A stretch of DNA of 64,000 nt from Bradyrhizobium erythrophlei. GTDB taxonomy: Bacteria; Pseudomonadota; Alphaproteobacteria; Rhizobiales; Xanthobacteraceae. Location of the stretch: positions 5,906,501 through 5,970,500 of the forward strand of contig NZ_LT670849.1 of NCBI RefSeq assembly GCF_900142985.1, given 5' to 3'. The notes beneath the pieces were generated by a model. It made no database searches. It saw only the letters and a program-made list of their open reading frames with translations, and was not told the DNA's origin. This document shows, in pieces, positions 1-10,888 of the stretch; position 1 is the first letter of the stretch; each line of letters opens with the position of its first letter. The translations under genes were made by a program, and so were the position numbers.

Positions 1-820
1 TGTTGGACATCCGTTGTCCGCGCCGTCGCTCCGCCGTGATCTCGGCCAGGATCGACATCGCGATTTCCTCTGGTGTGATGGCGCCAAGATCGAGACCGGC
101 CGGGGCCTTGATGCGGTCGATGACCGCGGCGTCGATACCTTCCGCGATTAGCTTTCCGCGCAGCGCCTCCATCTTGCGGCGGCTGCCAACGAAGGCATGA
201 TAGGAAGCTTCGGTTTTCACCGCCGTCCGCAACGCGGCTTCGTCGCCCTTGCCCTGTGTCGAGACCACGATGAAACGCCGAGCTTCGGTAAGCTTTCCGA
301 GCGCAAAGCCATCGACCAACATGTCGGCGTCCGGGGTCTCCTGCAAATCGGCCGCCGGCACCGCGATGGTGACGTGGTAGCCGAGCTGACGGGCCTGCGC
401 GGCAAGCGACAGCGCCACCGGGCTGCCGCCGAGGATGACGAGGGAGGGATGTGGCAGCACCGGCTCGACGAACACGTCCATGGTGCCCTTGCTCGGGCAC
501 ATGTTCCTCGCAAAACGCACGCCGTCGCGATTCTCGCCGGCCTTGACGCCGAGCTCGACCAACAGATTTTCCGGCTGCACCGAAACCATGCGCGGTTCAC
601 CATCGGCGAGCGCATCGCGCGCGGCCTTGAGCACCGCACCACGGGCGCAGCCGCCGCCGATCCAACCCGCCACAATCGTTCCGTCGGGACGGATGATCGC
701 CTTCGCCCCGGCCTTTGCTGCGGTCACCGACACCGTGCGCACCACGGTGGCGAGCACAAAGGTTTGCTCGGCAGCCTTCATCTGGGCCACAAGATCCATC
801 ACTTCAATATGCTTGGTCAT
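1..820 (-). CDS. coxF: CoxF, XdhC/CoxI-family molybdoenzyme maturation factor (partial, runs off left edge)
   Basis: Reading the minus strand from the ATG at 820 gives an open frame of at least 273 codons with no stop before the window edge, so the C-terminus is missing. The N-terminal part has the XdhC signature (GWIGGGCARG at about residues 51-60), followed by a Rossmann-type region (VILGGSPVALSLAAQ). XdhC proteins bind molybdenum cofactor and help its sulfuration and insertion into xanthine-dehydrogenase-family enzymes; CoxF is the equivalent in CO dehydrogenase clusters. It begins 18 bp after coxE stops and is the last visible gene of the coxMSLDEF run. The family call is firm; the symbol rests on gene order. 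Confidence 0.85.
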   Translation of the reverse strand, partial: MTKHIEVMDLVAQMKAAEQTFVLATVVRTVSVTAAKAGAKAIIRPDGTIVAGWIGGGCARGAVLKAARDALADGEPRMVSVQPENLLVELGVKAGENRDGVRFARNMCPSKGTMDVFVEPVLPHPSLVILGGSPVALSLAAQARQLGYHVTIAVPAADLQETPDADMLVDGFALGKLTEARRFIVVSTQGKGDEAALRTAVKTEASYHAFVGSRRKMEALRGKLIAEGIDAAVIDRIKAPAGLDLGAITPEEIAMSILAEITAERRRGQRMSN

Positions 821-837
821 GGGCGGCACTCCCAAAC

Positions 838-2046
838 TCACAACTTCGCCAGATAAGGTTCTAGCGCGATCAGGCTTTTGAGCGTATTCGCAGGTGCATA
901 CAGATCGATGTGCGGCAGCGCGGCCTTGATGCCTGCAGCTTCCGGCGCATAGCCCTCCCACGCCATCATCGGATTGAGCCAGACGATACGGCGGCAGCGT
1001 TTCGCAAGCGCCGCCATCTCGCGGCCGAGCAGCCTTGCGTCGCCGGTCTCGTAACCATCGGACACGATCATCACGCAGGAGCGCGAATGCAGCACCCGCG
1101 CGGCATGCCAGCGATTGAAGGTCTGCAAGCTTTCGCCAATCCTGGTACCGCCGCCCGCGCCCTGCGCCATGATCGAGAGGCGATCGAGCGCGCGGCTTGC
1201 ATCCTTTTCCTTCATCGCGTCGGAGACGTAAACGAGCCGGGTGTGGAACAAGAACGCCTCGGCCTCGCGGAACTCATCCAGCACGCCGTGGATGAAGCGC
1301 AGGAACACGCCGGTATACATACTCATCGAGCCGGAGGCGTCGAGCAGCATGACAAGCCGCAGCGGCTTTTCCTTGCGCTGTCGCTTGACGAGCGAGATCG
1401 GCACGCCGCCATGGCTGATATTGCTGTGAATGGTTCGCCGTAGATCGAGCCGGTAACCGCGTCGCCGTGCCAGGTCACGCCGCGTTAACCGCGCGCGCAT
1501 GGTCCTGGCGAGCCGTGCCGCCACTTCGTGCGCCTGCTCGATCTGCTCGGGATCGGCCATCTTGCGGAAGTCGACGTCGGTGAGGTTCTCGGCGCGCGAT
1601 GCGCCTTCCTTGCGCCCTTCGCCATTGCGATCCTCACCGGCGTCATCGGGCGCGGGAATCTGATCGGTGGCCGCCCCTCCTGCGGCCGGTTGCGATTTTC
1701 TGTCCTGCAAACTCTTCAGCGAGGGGCTGCTGGCGGCCTTCGCCGAGCCCGTGGTCGTCGACCGCGACCGCACGCGTTTTCCGAGCCAGAAAGCGTCGAA
1801 CAGCCCGTCGAAGTTTTCCCAGTCGGATTTGCGCGCTGAGAACAAATGCCTGAAGGCTGATCGCAGCAGCCCCGGCTTTTCGGCATAGCCTTCAGCCATC
1901 AAGGCCGCAGCGTCCTGCCCCTCCTGCAGGCCGATGGCGAAGCCAGCCTCGCGCAGGGTCTTCAGGAACGCCGTGAGTTTTCCAGCAACAAGACGGGAGA
2001 CCTCGTCGATCTCGTCAAAATCTGGGCTGGCGCCGCAACAGCTCAT
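838..2046 (-). CDS. coxE: CoxE, VWA-domain CO dehydrogenase maturation protein
   Basis: A 402-residue protein with a C-terminal von Willebrand A domain showing the MIDAS motif LDASGSMS, preceded by a charged, low-complexity linker. CoxE proteins pair with the MoxR-type ATPase CoxD to mature the Mo-Cu active site of CoxL. The start at 2046 overlaps the coxD stop as ATGA, which shows translational coupling and favours it over an upstream in-frame start at 2121 that would lie inside coxD. Confidence 0.88.
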   Translation of the reverse strand: MSCCGASPDFDEIDEVSRLVAGKLTAFLKTLREAGFAIGLQEGQDAAALMAEGYAEKPGLLRSAFRHLFSARKSDWENFDGLFDAFWLGKRVRSRSTTTGSAKAASSPSLKSLQDRKSQPAAGGAATDQIPAPDDAGEDRNGEGRKEGASRAENLTDVDFRKMADPEQIEQAHEVAARLARTMRARLTRRDLARRRGYRLDLRRTIHSNISHGGVPISLVKRQRKEKPLRLVMLLDASGSMSMYTGVFLRFIHGVLDEFREAEAFLFHTRLVYVSDAMKEKDASRALDRLSIMAQGAGGGTRIGESLQTFNRWHAARVLHSRSCVMIVSDGYETGDARLLGREMAALAKRCRRIVWLNPMMAWEGYAPEAAGIKAALPHIDLYAPANTLKSLIALEPYLAKL

Positions 2047-2915
2047 GCGACTTTCCCTAACAGGCGTTCGGTGACCTCGCGCGTCAGGCGCGACTTGTCT
2101 TCGTGGGTCTTGAGAAGGCACATCAAGGTATCATGCACCCTCTCGGGGGCCTCGCGCAGATCGTGCACGCCGATTCCGACCAGCGCCGCGGCCCAGTCCA
2201 GCGTCTCCGCGACACCCGGCACCTTGCGGAGTTCTTCTTTGCGGATGCCTTCGACCACGCGTGCGATCTGCAGCGATAGCGACGCCGAGGCGCCATTGAT
2301 CCTCGCTACGATGATGCGGGCCTCGCGATCGACGTCGGGATAATCGACATAATGATAGAGACAGCGTCGGCGCAGCGCATCGGACAATTCACGCGTGCCG
2401 TTGGAGGTCAGGACCACATGCGGAATCGTGCTGGCCGAGATCGTCCCAAGCTCCGGGATCGAGACCTGAAAATCCGACAACAATTCGAGCAGGAACGCCT
2501 CGAATTCATCATCGGCGCGATCGATCTCGTCGATCAGAAGCACCGGCGGCTTGTTGCGCCGGATCGCCGCCAGCAACGGTCTTTCAAGCAGGTATTTCTC
2601 CGAAAAAATTTGGTCCTCGATCGCGTCGGCGTCCTCGCCGCGGTGGGCCTGGATCGAGAGTAACTGCCGCTGGTAGTTCCATTCATAAAGTGCGGCCGAT
2701 TGATCGAGCCCTTCATAGCATTGCAGCCGGATGAGCTCGGTCGAATGCGCCGCGGCGAGCGCCTTCGCCACTTCGGTTTTGCCGACGCCCGCTTCACCTT
2801 CGAGTAGCAGCGGCCGCCGCAGCAATTGCATCAGCGAGATCGCGGTCGCAAGCTCCCCGTCGGCGATATAGCCGCTAGCGGCGAGCGCCTGCGCGATCTC
2901 CTCGCGATTCTTCAT
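2043..2915 (-). CDS. coxD: CoxD, MoxR-type AAA+ ATPase
   Basis: A 290-residue MoxR-family AAA+ ATPase: Walker A GEAGVGKTEVAKAL near residue 43 and Walker B VLLIDEIDRADDEFE near residue 125. In Oligotropha, CoxD is needed to build the [CuSMoO2] cluster in apo-CO dehydrogenase. The ATG at 2915 lies 3 bp after the coxL stop; a longer frame up to 2963 would overlap coxL and lacks support. It is coupled to coxE by an ATGA overlap. Confidence 0.9.
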   Translation of the reverse strand: MKNREEIAQALAASGYIADGELATAISLMQLLRRPLLLEGEAGVGKTEVAKALAAAHSTELIRLQCYEGLDQSAALYEWNYQRQLLSIQAHRGEDADAIEDQIFSEKYLLERPLLAAIRRNKPPVLLIDEIDRADDEFEAFLLELLSDFQVSIPELGTISASTIPHVVLTSNGTRELSDALRRRCLYHYVDYPDVDREARIIVARINGASASLSLQIARVVEGIRKEELRKVPGVAETLDWAAALVGIGVHDLREAPERVHDTLMCLLKTHEDKSRLTREVTERLLGKVA

Positions 2916-2917
2916 CG

Positions 2918-5338
2918 TTATGCGAACACTCCCAAACTCTTTGCCGCCTGCCAGTTGCGCCAATAGTCATGCGGCATCTGGATGTGAGTACTTCCCAGGA
3001 ACGAGAAGGCGTCGTTGACGGCGTTGGAGAACGCCGGCACCCCGCCGACATTCGGACTCTCGCCGATGCCTTTGGCGCCGATCGGGTGATGTGGCGACGG
3101 CGTCACGGTGAAGTCGGTCTCCCAATGCGGCGTCTCCACAGCGGTCGGCATGAAGAAGTCCATGAACGAGCCGGTGACCACGTTTCCTTCGGGGTCGTAA
3201 CGAATCTCCTGGCCCATCGCGATGGCAAACGCTTCGGTCAGTCCACCATGGACCTGGCCCTCGATGATCATCGGGTTGATGCGGGTGCCGCAATCGTCCA
3301 GCGCATAGAAGCGCTTGATCTTGTAGACCCCGGTATCGACGTCGATGGTCATCACGCAGATATAGGCGCCGAACGGATAGGTCATGTTGGGCGGGTCGTA
3401 ATAGCTCACCGCCTCCAGCCCCGGCTCCATGCCCGGCGGCACCGAGTTGTAGGCCGCCCAGCAGATGTCCTTCATCGACATCGTCTTCTCGGGCAGGCCT
3501 TTGACGCGAAAACCGTCGATATCCCATTCGAGGTCGCCCTCGTGCACCTCGAGTTTGTAGGCGGCGATCATCTGTGCCTTGGCCTTGATCTTGCGCGCGG
3601 CCATGGCAATCGCAGCGCCGGCCACCGGCGTCGAACGTGAGCCGTAAGTGCCGAGCCCGTAGGGCGCGGTATCGGTGTTGCCTTCCTCGACCATGATATT
3701 ATCGGCGGGAAGGCCAATCTCGGTGGCGATGATCTGCGCCCAGGTGGTCTCGTGACCCTGGCCGGTGCTTTTCGTGCCGACCCGGGCAGTGCCCGCGCCG
3801 GTGGGATGCAGCCTGATTTCGCAGGAATCGAACATCGCAATCCCTAGAATGTCGCAATTCTTCGAGGGACCGGCGCCCACGATTTCGGTGAAGAAGGAGA
3901 CTCCGAGGCCCATGATCTCGCGCGTCTGGCCGCGCTTGTAGGCTTCGCGCTGCGCCGCCTGCTGCTTGCGCAGGCCGGCATAGTCGATCGTCTCCATCAT
4001 CTTCTTCATGGCGGTGTGGTAATCGCCGGAATCATATTCCCAGCCCAGTGCGGAATGATACGGGAACTGCTCCTTCTTGATGAAATTCCTCAACCGCAGT
4101 TCGGCCGGATCGATTCCGAGCTTCTGCGCCAGGATATCCATGCCGCGCTCGATGCAGTAGGCCGCCTCCGTCACCCGGAACGAGCAGCGATAGGCAACGC
4201 CGCCCGGCGCCTTGTTGGTGTAGATGCCGTCCACCGACAGATGCGCGGTTGGGAAGTCGTAGGAGCCGGTGACGATGTTGAAGAAGCCCGCCGGCCATTT
4301 CGACGGATCGGCGCAGGCGTCGAACGCACCGTGATCAGCGAGCACGTGAACGCGAAGACCGGTGACCTTGCCCTCCTTGGTCGCAGCGATTTCGGTGGTC
4401 ATGTGGTAATCGCGCGCAAACGACGTGGCGGTCAGGTTCTCGATGCGGTCCTCAACCCATTTGACGGGTTTGCCGGTGACGATCGAAGCCACCGCGGCAC
4501 AGATATAGCCGGGATAGGCGCCGACCTTGTTGCCGAACCCGCCGCCGACGTCGGGCGAAATCACGTGGATCTTCTGTTCCGGTAACTTTGCGATCAGCGC
4601 CACTACGGTTCGGATCACATGGGGCGCTTGGAATGTGCCCCAGATCGTCAGCTCGCCCCCGATCTTGTCGAACGAACACACGCACTGGCAGGTCTCCAGC
4701 GGCGACGGATGGGTGCGGTGATAGGAGATCATCTCCTTGATCGTGACCTCCGCCTTGCGGAACGCGGCGTCGGTCAGGTCCTTGTCGCCGACGGTCCACT
4801 CGAAGATGTGGTTGTGATGTTTGCGCGGCCCGTGCGCGCCTGACGTCTTGCCGGCGAGATCCTCGCGCAGCACCGGCGCGTCCTTGTCCATCGCCTTGAA
4901 CGGATCGATCACCACCGGCAGCGGCTCGTATTCGACCACCACCTTGTTGATGCCGTCATCGGCGGCATATCGGTCGGTGGCGACCACAAACGCGACCTCC
5001 TGGTTCTGGAACAGCACCTTGCCGTCGGCCAAAACCATCTGCACGTCGCCGGCCAAGGTCGGCATCCAGGCGAGGTTGACCGTCTTCAGCGTCTCGGCGG
5101 TGATCACAGCTAACACACCCGGCACCTTCAGCGCCTCTTCACTGTTGATCGATTTCACCCGCGCATGTGCATGTGGCGATCTGACAAAGTCGCCGTGCAG
5201 CATGCCCGGCAGTTTGACGTCATCGACATAATTGCCCTTGCCTTGTGTGAAGCGGGCATCCTCGACGCGCTTGCGCTTGCAGCCCATACCTTCGAGGGCG
5301 GCGGTACGTTGTTCCCGCGTGGGAGTCAGGTCGTTCAT
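2918..5338 (-). CDS. coxL: CoxL, form I aerobic carbon monoxide dehydrogenase large subunit
   Basis: An 806-residue molybdopterin-binding subunit, very near the 809 residues of Oligotropha CoxL. The active-site loop reads VAYRCSFR at 381-388, the form I hallmark; its cysteine (C385) carries the copper of the Mo-Cu centre. The catalytic glutamate lies in GAKGIGESP near the C-terminus. It oxidises CO to CO2 at the inner face of the cytoplasmic membrane together with CoxM and CoxS. The start at 5338 overlaps the coxS stop. Form II proteins with AYRGAGR have unclear CO activity, so this locus is a true CO oxidiser by motif. Confidence 0.96.
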   Translation of the reverse strand: MNDLTPTREQRTAALEGMGCKRKRVEDARFTQGKGNYVDDVKLPGMLHGDFVRSPHAHARVKSINSEEALKVPGVLAVITAETLKTVNLAWMPTLAGDVQMVLADGKVLFQNQEVAFVVATDRYAADDGINKVVVEYEPLPVVIDPFKAMDKDAPVLREDLAGKTSGAHGPRKHHNHIFEWTVGDKDLTDAAFRKAEVTIKEMISYHRTHPSPLETCQCVCSFDKIGGELTIWGTFQAPHVIRTVVALIAKLPEQKIHVISPDVGGGFGNKVGAYPGYICAAVASIVTGKPVKWVEDRIENLTATSFARDYHMTTEIAATKEGKVTGLRVHVLADHGAFDACADPSKWPAGFFNIVTGSYDFPTAHLSVDGIYTNKAPGGVAYRCSFRVTEAAYCIERGMDILAQKLGIDPAELRLRNFIKKEQFPYHSALGWEYDSGDYHTAMKKMMETIDYAGLRKQQAAQREAYKRGQTREIMGLGVSFFTEIVGAGPSKNCDILGIAMFDSCEIRLHPTGAGTARVGTKSTGQGHETTWAQIIATEIGLPADNIMVEEGNTDTAPYGLGTYGSRSTPVAGAAIAMAARKIKAKAQMIAAYKLEVHEGDLEWDIDGFRVKGLPEKTMSMKDICWAAYNSVPPGMEPGLEAVSYYDPPNMTYPFGAYICVMTIDVDTGVYKIKRFYALDDCGTRINPMIIEGQVHGGLTEAFAIAMGQEIRYDPEGNVVTGSFMDFFMPTAVETPHWETDFTVTPSPHHPIGAKGIGESPNVGGVPAFSNAVNDAFSFLGSTHIQMPHDYWRNWQAAKSLGVFA

Positions 5339-5835
5339 TCCGCGGCCTCCTTGAATTCAACGCCATTGATTTTGTCGGCGGCGTACTGGATTGCCTTGAC
5401 GATGTTCTGGTAGCCGGTGCACCGGCAGATATTGCCCGAGATGCCAATCCGGATTTCTTCTTCCGACGGCCGTGAGTTCTCCTGGAGCAGCCGCTGCGCG
5501 CGCACGATCATACCCGGCGTGCAGAAGCCACACTGCAGGCCGTGCATCATGCGGAAACCTTCCTGCAGCGCCGACAGTGTGCCGTCGGCATTCGCCATAC
5601 CTTCGATCGTCAGAATCTCAGAGCCTTGGGCCTGTACTGCGAACACAGTGCAGCTCTTCACCGACATGCCGTCGAGATCGACGGTACAGGCACCGCAATG
5701 GGTGGTCTCGCACCCGATATGGGTGCCGGTGAGCGACAGATTTTCGCGCAGGAAATGCACCAGCAGCGTGCGCGGTTCGACGAGGCCTTCGACCTCGACG
5801 CCGTTCACCTTCATGGTCACGTGGGTCTTTGCCAT
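5335..5835 (-). CDS. coxS: CoxS, [2Fe-2S] small subunit of CO dehydrogenase
   Basis: 166 residues with the two [2Fe-2S] centres of the xanthine oxidase family: an N-terminal plant-ferredoxin type cluster (C42, C47, C50, C62) and a C-terminal helical one (C102, C105, C137, C139). It carries electrons from the Mo-Cu site in CoxL to FAD in CoxM. It lies between coxM and coxL and its stop overlaps the coxL start by 4 bp. Confidence 0.95.
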   Translation of the reverse strand: MAKTHVTMKVNGVEVEGLVEPRTLLVHFLRENLSLTGTHIGCETTHCGACTVDLDGMSVKSCTVFAVQAQGSEILTIEGMANADGTLSALQEGFRMMHGLQCGFCTPGMIVRAQRLLQENSRPSEEEIRIGISGNICRCTGYQNIVKAIQYAADKINGVEFKEAAE

Positions 5836-5848
5836 TGTTCCTCTCCCC

Positions 5849-6712
5849 TCATTTCGCGCGAGAAGCGGCGCGTTGCAGCGCCCGCGTCACCATGATGCCG
5901 CCGACATGCTTGCGGTATTCGACCGGCCCGCGGGCATCCGCGGCCGGCGACATGATCGCCTCCGCGGCCGCCGCGGCTTTCTTCAGCGTCGCCACGTCAA
6001 GGCTAGTTCCGATCACGGCCCTGGCCGCGTCGCTCGCGAGCAATGGCGTTTCGTGCAGATTGGTCAGGCCGATCGCGCAGGAGGCGACCTTGCCGTCTGC
6101 CATCGTCAGCACCACGGCGGCAGCGGCCGTGGCGTAGTCGCCGACCTTTCGTTTCAGTTTCTCGTAGGCGTAGCCGTGGCCTGTCGCAGGCAGCGGAATC
6201 GAGATCGCGGTCAGGATCTCGCCAGGCTCGAGCGCGGTGAAATAGGCACCCTGATAGAACTCGCTGGCCGCAATCTCGCGCGCGCCGCTAGCGCCTTCAA
6301 GCCGATAGCTGGCACTGAGCGTCATCATCAGCGCCGGCATGTCGTTGCCGGGATCGCCGTTGGCGACGTTGCCGCCGATCGTGCCACGGTAGCGCACCTG
6401 AGGGTCCGCGATCAAAAGCGCGGTCTCGTGCAGGATCCGCAGGTATTTGGCGATGTCCTCCGACGCCAACAGTTCATGCTGGGTGGTCATTGCGCCGATC
6501 ACGATTGTGTTGCCGTCGCGGCGGATGCCCTTTAGGCCGTCGATGCCGTGCAGATCGACCAGATGTTCGGGGGTGGCGAGCCGAAGCTTCATCATCGGGA
6601 CCAGACTGTGGCCACCAGCGAGGGGGTGGGCGTCCTCACCCAAGGTCGAGAGTAATTTCACGGCATCGGTCAAGGTCGCCGGCCGGTGATAGCTGAACGG
6701 GCCAGGGATCAT
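5849..6712 (-). CDS. coxM: CoxM, FAD-binding medium subunit of CO dehydrogenase
   Basis: A flavoprotein of 287 residues with the two FAD-binding motifs of the family, AGGHS near residue 32 and [14 protein letters not shown] near residue 110. It passes electrons from CoxS towards the respiratory quinone pool. I chose the ATG at 6712 (protein starts [11 protein letters not shown]), matching CoxM proteins I know; an upstream in-frame ATG at 6724 adds only four residues. It is the first gene of the MSLDEF transcript. Confidence 0.93.
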   Translation of the reverse strand: MIPGPFSYHRPATLTDAVKLLSTLGEDAHPLAGGHSLVPMMKLRLATPEHLVDLHGIDGLKGIRRDGNTIVIGAMTTQHELLASEDIAKYLRILHETALLIADPQVRYRGTIGGNVANGDPGNDMPALMMTLSASYRLEGASGAREIAASEFYQGAYFTALEPGEILTAISIPLPATGHGYAYEKLKRKVGDYATAAAAVVLTMADGKVASCAIGLTNLHETPLLASDAARAVIGTSLDVATLKKAAAAAEAIMSPAADARGPVEYRKHVGGIMVTRALQRAASRAK

Positions 6713-6873
6713 CGTTTCCTCCATGCGACTTTTATATTTTGAAAACAGACGTTCGCTGGAGGCTCTGCTCGGAATTTTTCACAAACAAGACGTCGGCGAC
6801 GGCTTCGTCACCGGTTAAGGGAATTCGCACGAACTACGGACTGGCGCGCACGAAATGCGTCAGGCTTTGCGAC

Positions 6874-8091
6874 CTATCCGAGCTGATGATTGCGCCTGGC
6901 GAGGCCCAAACGGGCCCTGACCTCGGCGATCTTGGCGCGGCTCACGGGAACGCGATGCGGCGACTGGCCATCGAGTTCGATCACAGCGCCGTCGCCTTCC
7001 TTGCGCACGAAAGTGACGTGCGGAATCGCCACAATATGGCTGCGGTGCACCCGGACGAATAGTCCGGGATCGAGTTGCGCCTCGGCTTCCGAGATTGACC
7101 ACGGGCACATTCGCTCGCGGGTGCCGTCATGCACCATTGTATAATGAGCATCGGCCCGGACGCTGCGCACGTCGGCCGTCTCGATGAAATGCGTGCCGTC
7201 GGCGCCTTCCACCGGCAATCTGGGCGCGGGGGCAGGGCGCGGCGGCTGGCCGAGACCGCCGAGCGGGGCCGATGTCAGGCGCGGGAAGCTCGGGGCACCT
7301 CCCGCATCCGGCGACGCGACCGCGAGGGTTGTTTCCGCGGCGGGATCGACAGGAAGGGCGGAGCTGACCGTTTGCCGGCGCGGATCCGGTACTAGCGACA
7401 ACAAGAAGCCCGCTGCGATCACGAAACACAGTACGGCCACGATCACCGAGAGGATTTGCGGCGACGCGGCTAGTCCCCCGGCAAGCTGATGATGGGCTAA
7501 TTCCGGGCTCGGAACGAAATGCATGCCGTGCATCGCGGTGTAGTGCATGCCGGATACCGCGATACCGAATGCGATCGCGCTTAAAGTCAATCGGACGCCG
7601 TCCTGGCGCGCGAGGAATGCGCGCAGGCCACCATAAGCCGCGGCTATCGCGATCAGAATCGACAGCAAGACCATCGCGTTATCGTGCAAAATCGCGAAAT
7701 CGCCAGCCAGGCCGTGAATGCCGACATAATGCATGCTGACGATGCCGGCCCCGAGCAGCACCGCCGAGGAGATCACGCGCCGCAACGACGGCTCGCCGAT
7801 GCTCAGGAAAAACAGGGATACACCGACCACTAGCGCGCAGATCAGGAACGAGACGATGGTAGGAAGCACGAGGTAGACGGTATCGGCTGGAATCGGCGCC
7901 GCCAGCACGCCGACGAAATGCATGGTCCAGATGCCGATCGCAAGGAAGCCAGCCGCGCCGGACAGCAGTACGCGACGGCTCACGCCCGGCGTCCCGCGGA
8001 TGCGTGCCGCGAGGCCGAAGCCGGTGTAACCTCCCAGGATCGCGATCACCACCGAGAGCGCGACGAGATAAGGATCGTGTCCTTCGAACAT
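6874..8091 (-). CDS. coxC: CoxC, MHYT membrane sensor with LytTR DNA-binding domain
   Basis: A 405-residue protein with an N-terminal membrane domain of about seven helices containing three MHYT-type motifs (MHFVG, MHYVG, MHYTAMHGMHF), a proline-rich linker at about 230-290, and a C-terminal LytTR domain (about 300-395). MHYT domains are thought to bind metal and sense O2, CO or NO; LytTR domains bind DNA. In Oligotropha, CoxC and CoxH share this layout and CoxC lies just before coxM, as here. The role as CO-responsive regulator is inferred from family and position. Confidence 0.85.
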   Translation of the reverse strand: MFEGHDPYLVALSVVIAILGGYTGFGLAARIRGTPGVSRRVLLSGAAGFLAIGIWTMHFVGVLAAPIPADTVYLVLPTIVSFLICALVVGVSLFFLSIGEPSLRRVISSAVLLGAGIVSMHYVGIHGLAGDFAILHDNAMVLLSILIAIAAAYGGLRAFLARQDGVRLTLSAIAFGIAVSGMHYTAMHGMHFVPSPELAHHQLAGGLAASPQILSVIVAVLCFVIAAGFLLSLVPDPRRQTVSSALPVDPAAETTLAVASPDAGGAPSFPRLTSAPLGGLGQPPRPAPAPRLPVEGADGTHFIETADVRSVRADAHYTMVHDGTRERMCPWSISEAEAQLDPGLFVRVHRSHIVAIPHVTFVRKEGDGAVIELDGQSPHRVPVSRAKIAEVRARLGLARRNHQLG

Positions 8092-8913
8092 GACCTTCTC
8101 GGCCGCCCGTCTCCACGGGCGTGCCTCCTCCCGGCCGGAATCTTATATGGCTGACGACCAGGATGACAATGTGTAGGCGGCTGTCGCTATGCCTGCGTTC
8201 GTAACGAGAAATCCCCGATCGTTGGAAAACGAGGGCCGCTGCATCTCTCCAGCTCGCTAAACTGGTCGAGCCCGCAAGGTCAAACCAAGCAGCGCTTATT
8301 AGGTCTCCTACGTTCCCGTAAGATGGGAAAGATAGTTCCGAAAGTCTCCAGCCCGCGGTTTCCAGGAATTGTTTGAAATTCGCCCGATATTTCAAAGAGA
8401 GTTTGCAAACTGGGAATATCGCAGTTCGAATCCTCCGTGCTCAGCCAAGCATTCCGGTGCTCAGCTATGGTTCTAAAAAAACATGAAAAAGGGCCGAAAA
8501 TAGGGGCTTTTCGCGAATTCTATTTCGTCTCCAGGCTCCCAATTCGCTGATTTTGGAGCGCCAACGGCCGAAAGTCTCCGGCCATGTTCGCGAATATTCC
8601 CGTTTTGCGGAGACTATTGGTGGAGGCTTTGTGCGATCAGAACTGCTGCCCAGGGGCCGCACTCCCCACAGTGTCTCTGAATGCTCCGTCTGCGGTGTCC
8701 GCTAACACAAACAGAGTGCTTCTGCGATCAGCTGATGCGCGCATATTGCGCTGCGCCTGCCAACGACCAGCCGAGTTGGGGTAACGCAGGCTGCTTGTCA
8801 GCTACCTGGGGCTTGATTTGCTTTCCACGGTGAACGCTGCCCGGGCTACCGCCTCGATCCGATAAAGATTTTGGTTTAACTTTCGCAGCGATCGCGGGCT
8901 GGAGCTGTTGCGG
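8092..8913. other. Long intergenic region upstream of coxC
   Basis: About 820 bp with no convincing gene on either strand. Short open frames are poorly composed or antisense. It must hold the coxC promoter on the minus strand, but I cannot place a clear -35/-10 pair. A tRNA-like 3' stretch near 8430-8452 was considered and rejected. Confidence 0.5.
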
Positions 8914-9335
8914 ATGTGGGAAATACTTGTGGTTTGGGCGAAGATCGCGCCGGGGTTCACGCCGATTGTTGCCGCTATTGCCGTAGGCGTCGCGTGGCGT
9001 CAGCTAAGGCTAAATCGAAATAGTCAGCGTGAAACGACCGCCAAGGTGACGTTTCGCGAATACCTGAAATTGGCCTTCGAGAACCCCGACCTCGCTTCCG
9101 GCAAGATCGACAAGACGAGCGAAAGGTTCGAAGCATACACCTGGTTCGTCGGTTACTTCCTTTGGGCAATAGAGGATCGCCAAAAATGACGCGATTTGGA
9201 TCGAAAATATAAGACTTCAGATGCTCGCCCATCGAAACTACTTCCGGAACAACGAGGAGTTTCGGTCGAGAGAATTGGCGACCTATACGCCAGCGGTGCA
9301 GGCGTTGGTCGAACGTGTTGTGCGGACCGCCTAAG
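8914..9335 (+). pseudogene. Frameshifted small membrane protein gene
   Basis: From ATG 8914 the frame encodes an N-terminal hydrophobic helix (about residues 8-28), then a soluble part, stopping at 9189. A second frame continues at once (DAIWIENIRLQMLAHRN...) to a stop near 9335. Removing one base in the run at about 9180-9185 fuses both into roughly 141 residues of even composition. I do not recognise the family. It is either a disabled gene, a sequencing error, or less likely a +1 frameshift site. Confidence 0.55.
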
Positions 9336-9398
9336 ACAAAAAGCTTGCTGAGATAAGGGGGATAAGGGGGCATTGCGTTCAATGACGCTCGATCGATG

Positions 9399-10681
9399 CT
9401 ACGCCTCGTTCAAAGCCTGGGCCACGTCGGCGATCAGATCGGACGGGTGTTCGATGCCAATCGATAGCCGGATCGTGGAGTCGAGGACGCCGATTTTTTG
9501 GCGGATGTCAGCTGGAACGCCGGAGTGGGTCATACTTGCGGGCAAGCTAGCGAGGGACTCGGTGCCGCCCAGGCTCACCGCGAGCTTAAAGATTTGGAGT
9601 GCGTTCAAGAATTTGAAAGCGGCGGCTTGGCCGCCGACAATGTCGAACGAGAACGTGGAGCCCGCGCCGCTGCATTGCCTCGCAAAAACCCGACCGGCGA
9701 GGGAGGCGTCTTCGAGGTGAGCAAGGTAATGGACTTTCGCCACTTTGGCGTGGTCGCGCAGGTAATCCGCGACGAGCCGCGCATTTCTGTCGGCCTTTTC
9801 CATGCGGATGCTGAGTGTTTCGAGTGATCGGCTGATCATCCAGCATGTGTGGGGGTCCAGTTGTGTGCCGATGGCGCCTCGCAACGCTTTGACGTCTTTC
9901 ATCAGGGCTTTTGGGCCGAGTGCGGCGCCGGCGATCAGATCGGAATGCCCGCCGACATATTGGTCAGCGAGTACAAGGAGAGGTCCGCGCCGTGTTCGAT
10001 TGGCCGCTGAAACACCGGTCCGAGCAGGGTATTGTCGCATGCGATGATCGGCCTGTGTCTCTGAGCTTGGCCGATCATCTCGGCGATGCGGCGGACCATC
10101 GCGATGTCGACCAGGCCGTTGGTGGGATTTGCCGGAGTTTCGATGAAGATCATCGCCACACGGCCTTTGCGCATGGCATCCTCCGCTGCCAACCTGACTG
10201 CGGCTTCGTCGATACCGTCGGCGAAGCCGACCGCACCGATGGAGAGCCCCGCCAGTGTTCTTGCAAACAGAGTTTCCGTCCCGCCATAGAGCGGTTGAGA
10301 GTGCAGAATGACATCGCCAGGACGGACGAACGCGAGGATCGTGGTCGCAATCGCCGCCATGCCGGACGAAAATAATGCGCATTTCTCGGTTCGCTCATAG
10401 ACGGAGAGTCTGTCCTCGACGATCTCGCTGTTAGGATGATTGAACCGCGAATAAACTAGGCCAGCACCCATCCCCTCGGGAGGCTCACGCCGACCCGAGA
10501 CGTAATCAAAGAAGTCCTGTCCGTCTTCCGCGGTCCTGAAAACGAAGGTCGAAGTCAGAAAGACTGGTGGTTTGACAGCTCCTTCCGACAATTGCGGGTC
10601 GTAGCCGTAATTCAGCATGAGCGTTTCGGGATGCAGCATGTGGTTGCCGATGTGGGTCTTGGACGGAAACGGTTTGACCAT
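9399..10681 (-). pseudogene. Frameshifted cystathionine gamma-synthase/methionine gamma-lyase family gene
   Basis: Two minus-strand frames together make one full PLP-dependent Cys/Met-metabolism enzyme of about 427 residues. The N-terminal frame from ATG 10681 carries the PLP-phosphate region (SSGMAAI) and the cofactor Asp (ACDNT). It breaks at 9960/9961 and the rest ([11 protein letters not shown] to the C-terminus) follows in another frame. The lost base lies in the codon of the PLP-binding lysine: the text reads ACC AA TAT where ACC AAR TAY is expected. As written, no active enzyme can be made. Such enzymes act on cystathionine, homocysteine or methionine. Confidence 0.8.
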
Positions 10682-10888
10682 GGCCTGCCTCGCTGTCTGG
10701 ATTTGAAACGTTGTGCTCCGGAGCGTCCTCAACCATGATCCTGCGATCGGGGCAGGGGCGACCCGCTCTCTTTAGAGCGTCGGGCTCAGACGAACGAAGC
10801 ACTATAGCTATTTCAATAAAACAACAGTTCGCGGCTCGGCATCTAAGCATTCCAATTTTCGCTAACGGGCGCAGAGGAGATGTTGCTG

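Noticed and set aside
8402..8455. tRNA-like 3' end (GTTCGAATCCTCC...CAGCCA)
   Set aside because: The T-arm 5' side does not pair with CCTCC, and no acceptor or D arm is present upstream; chance similarity is likely.
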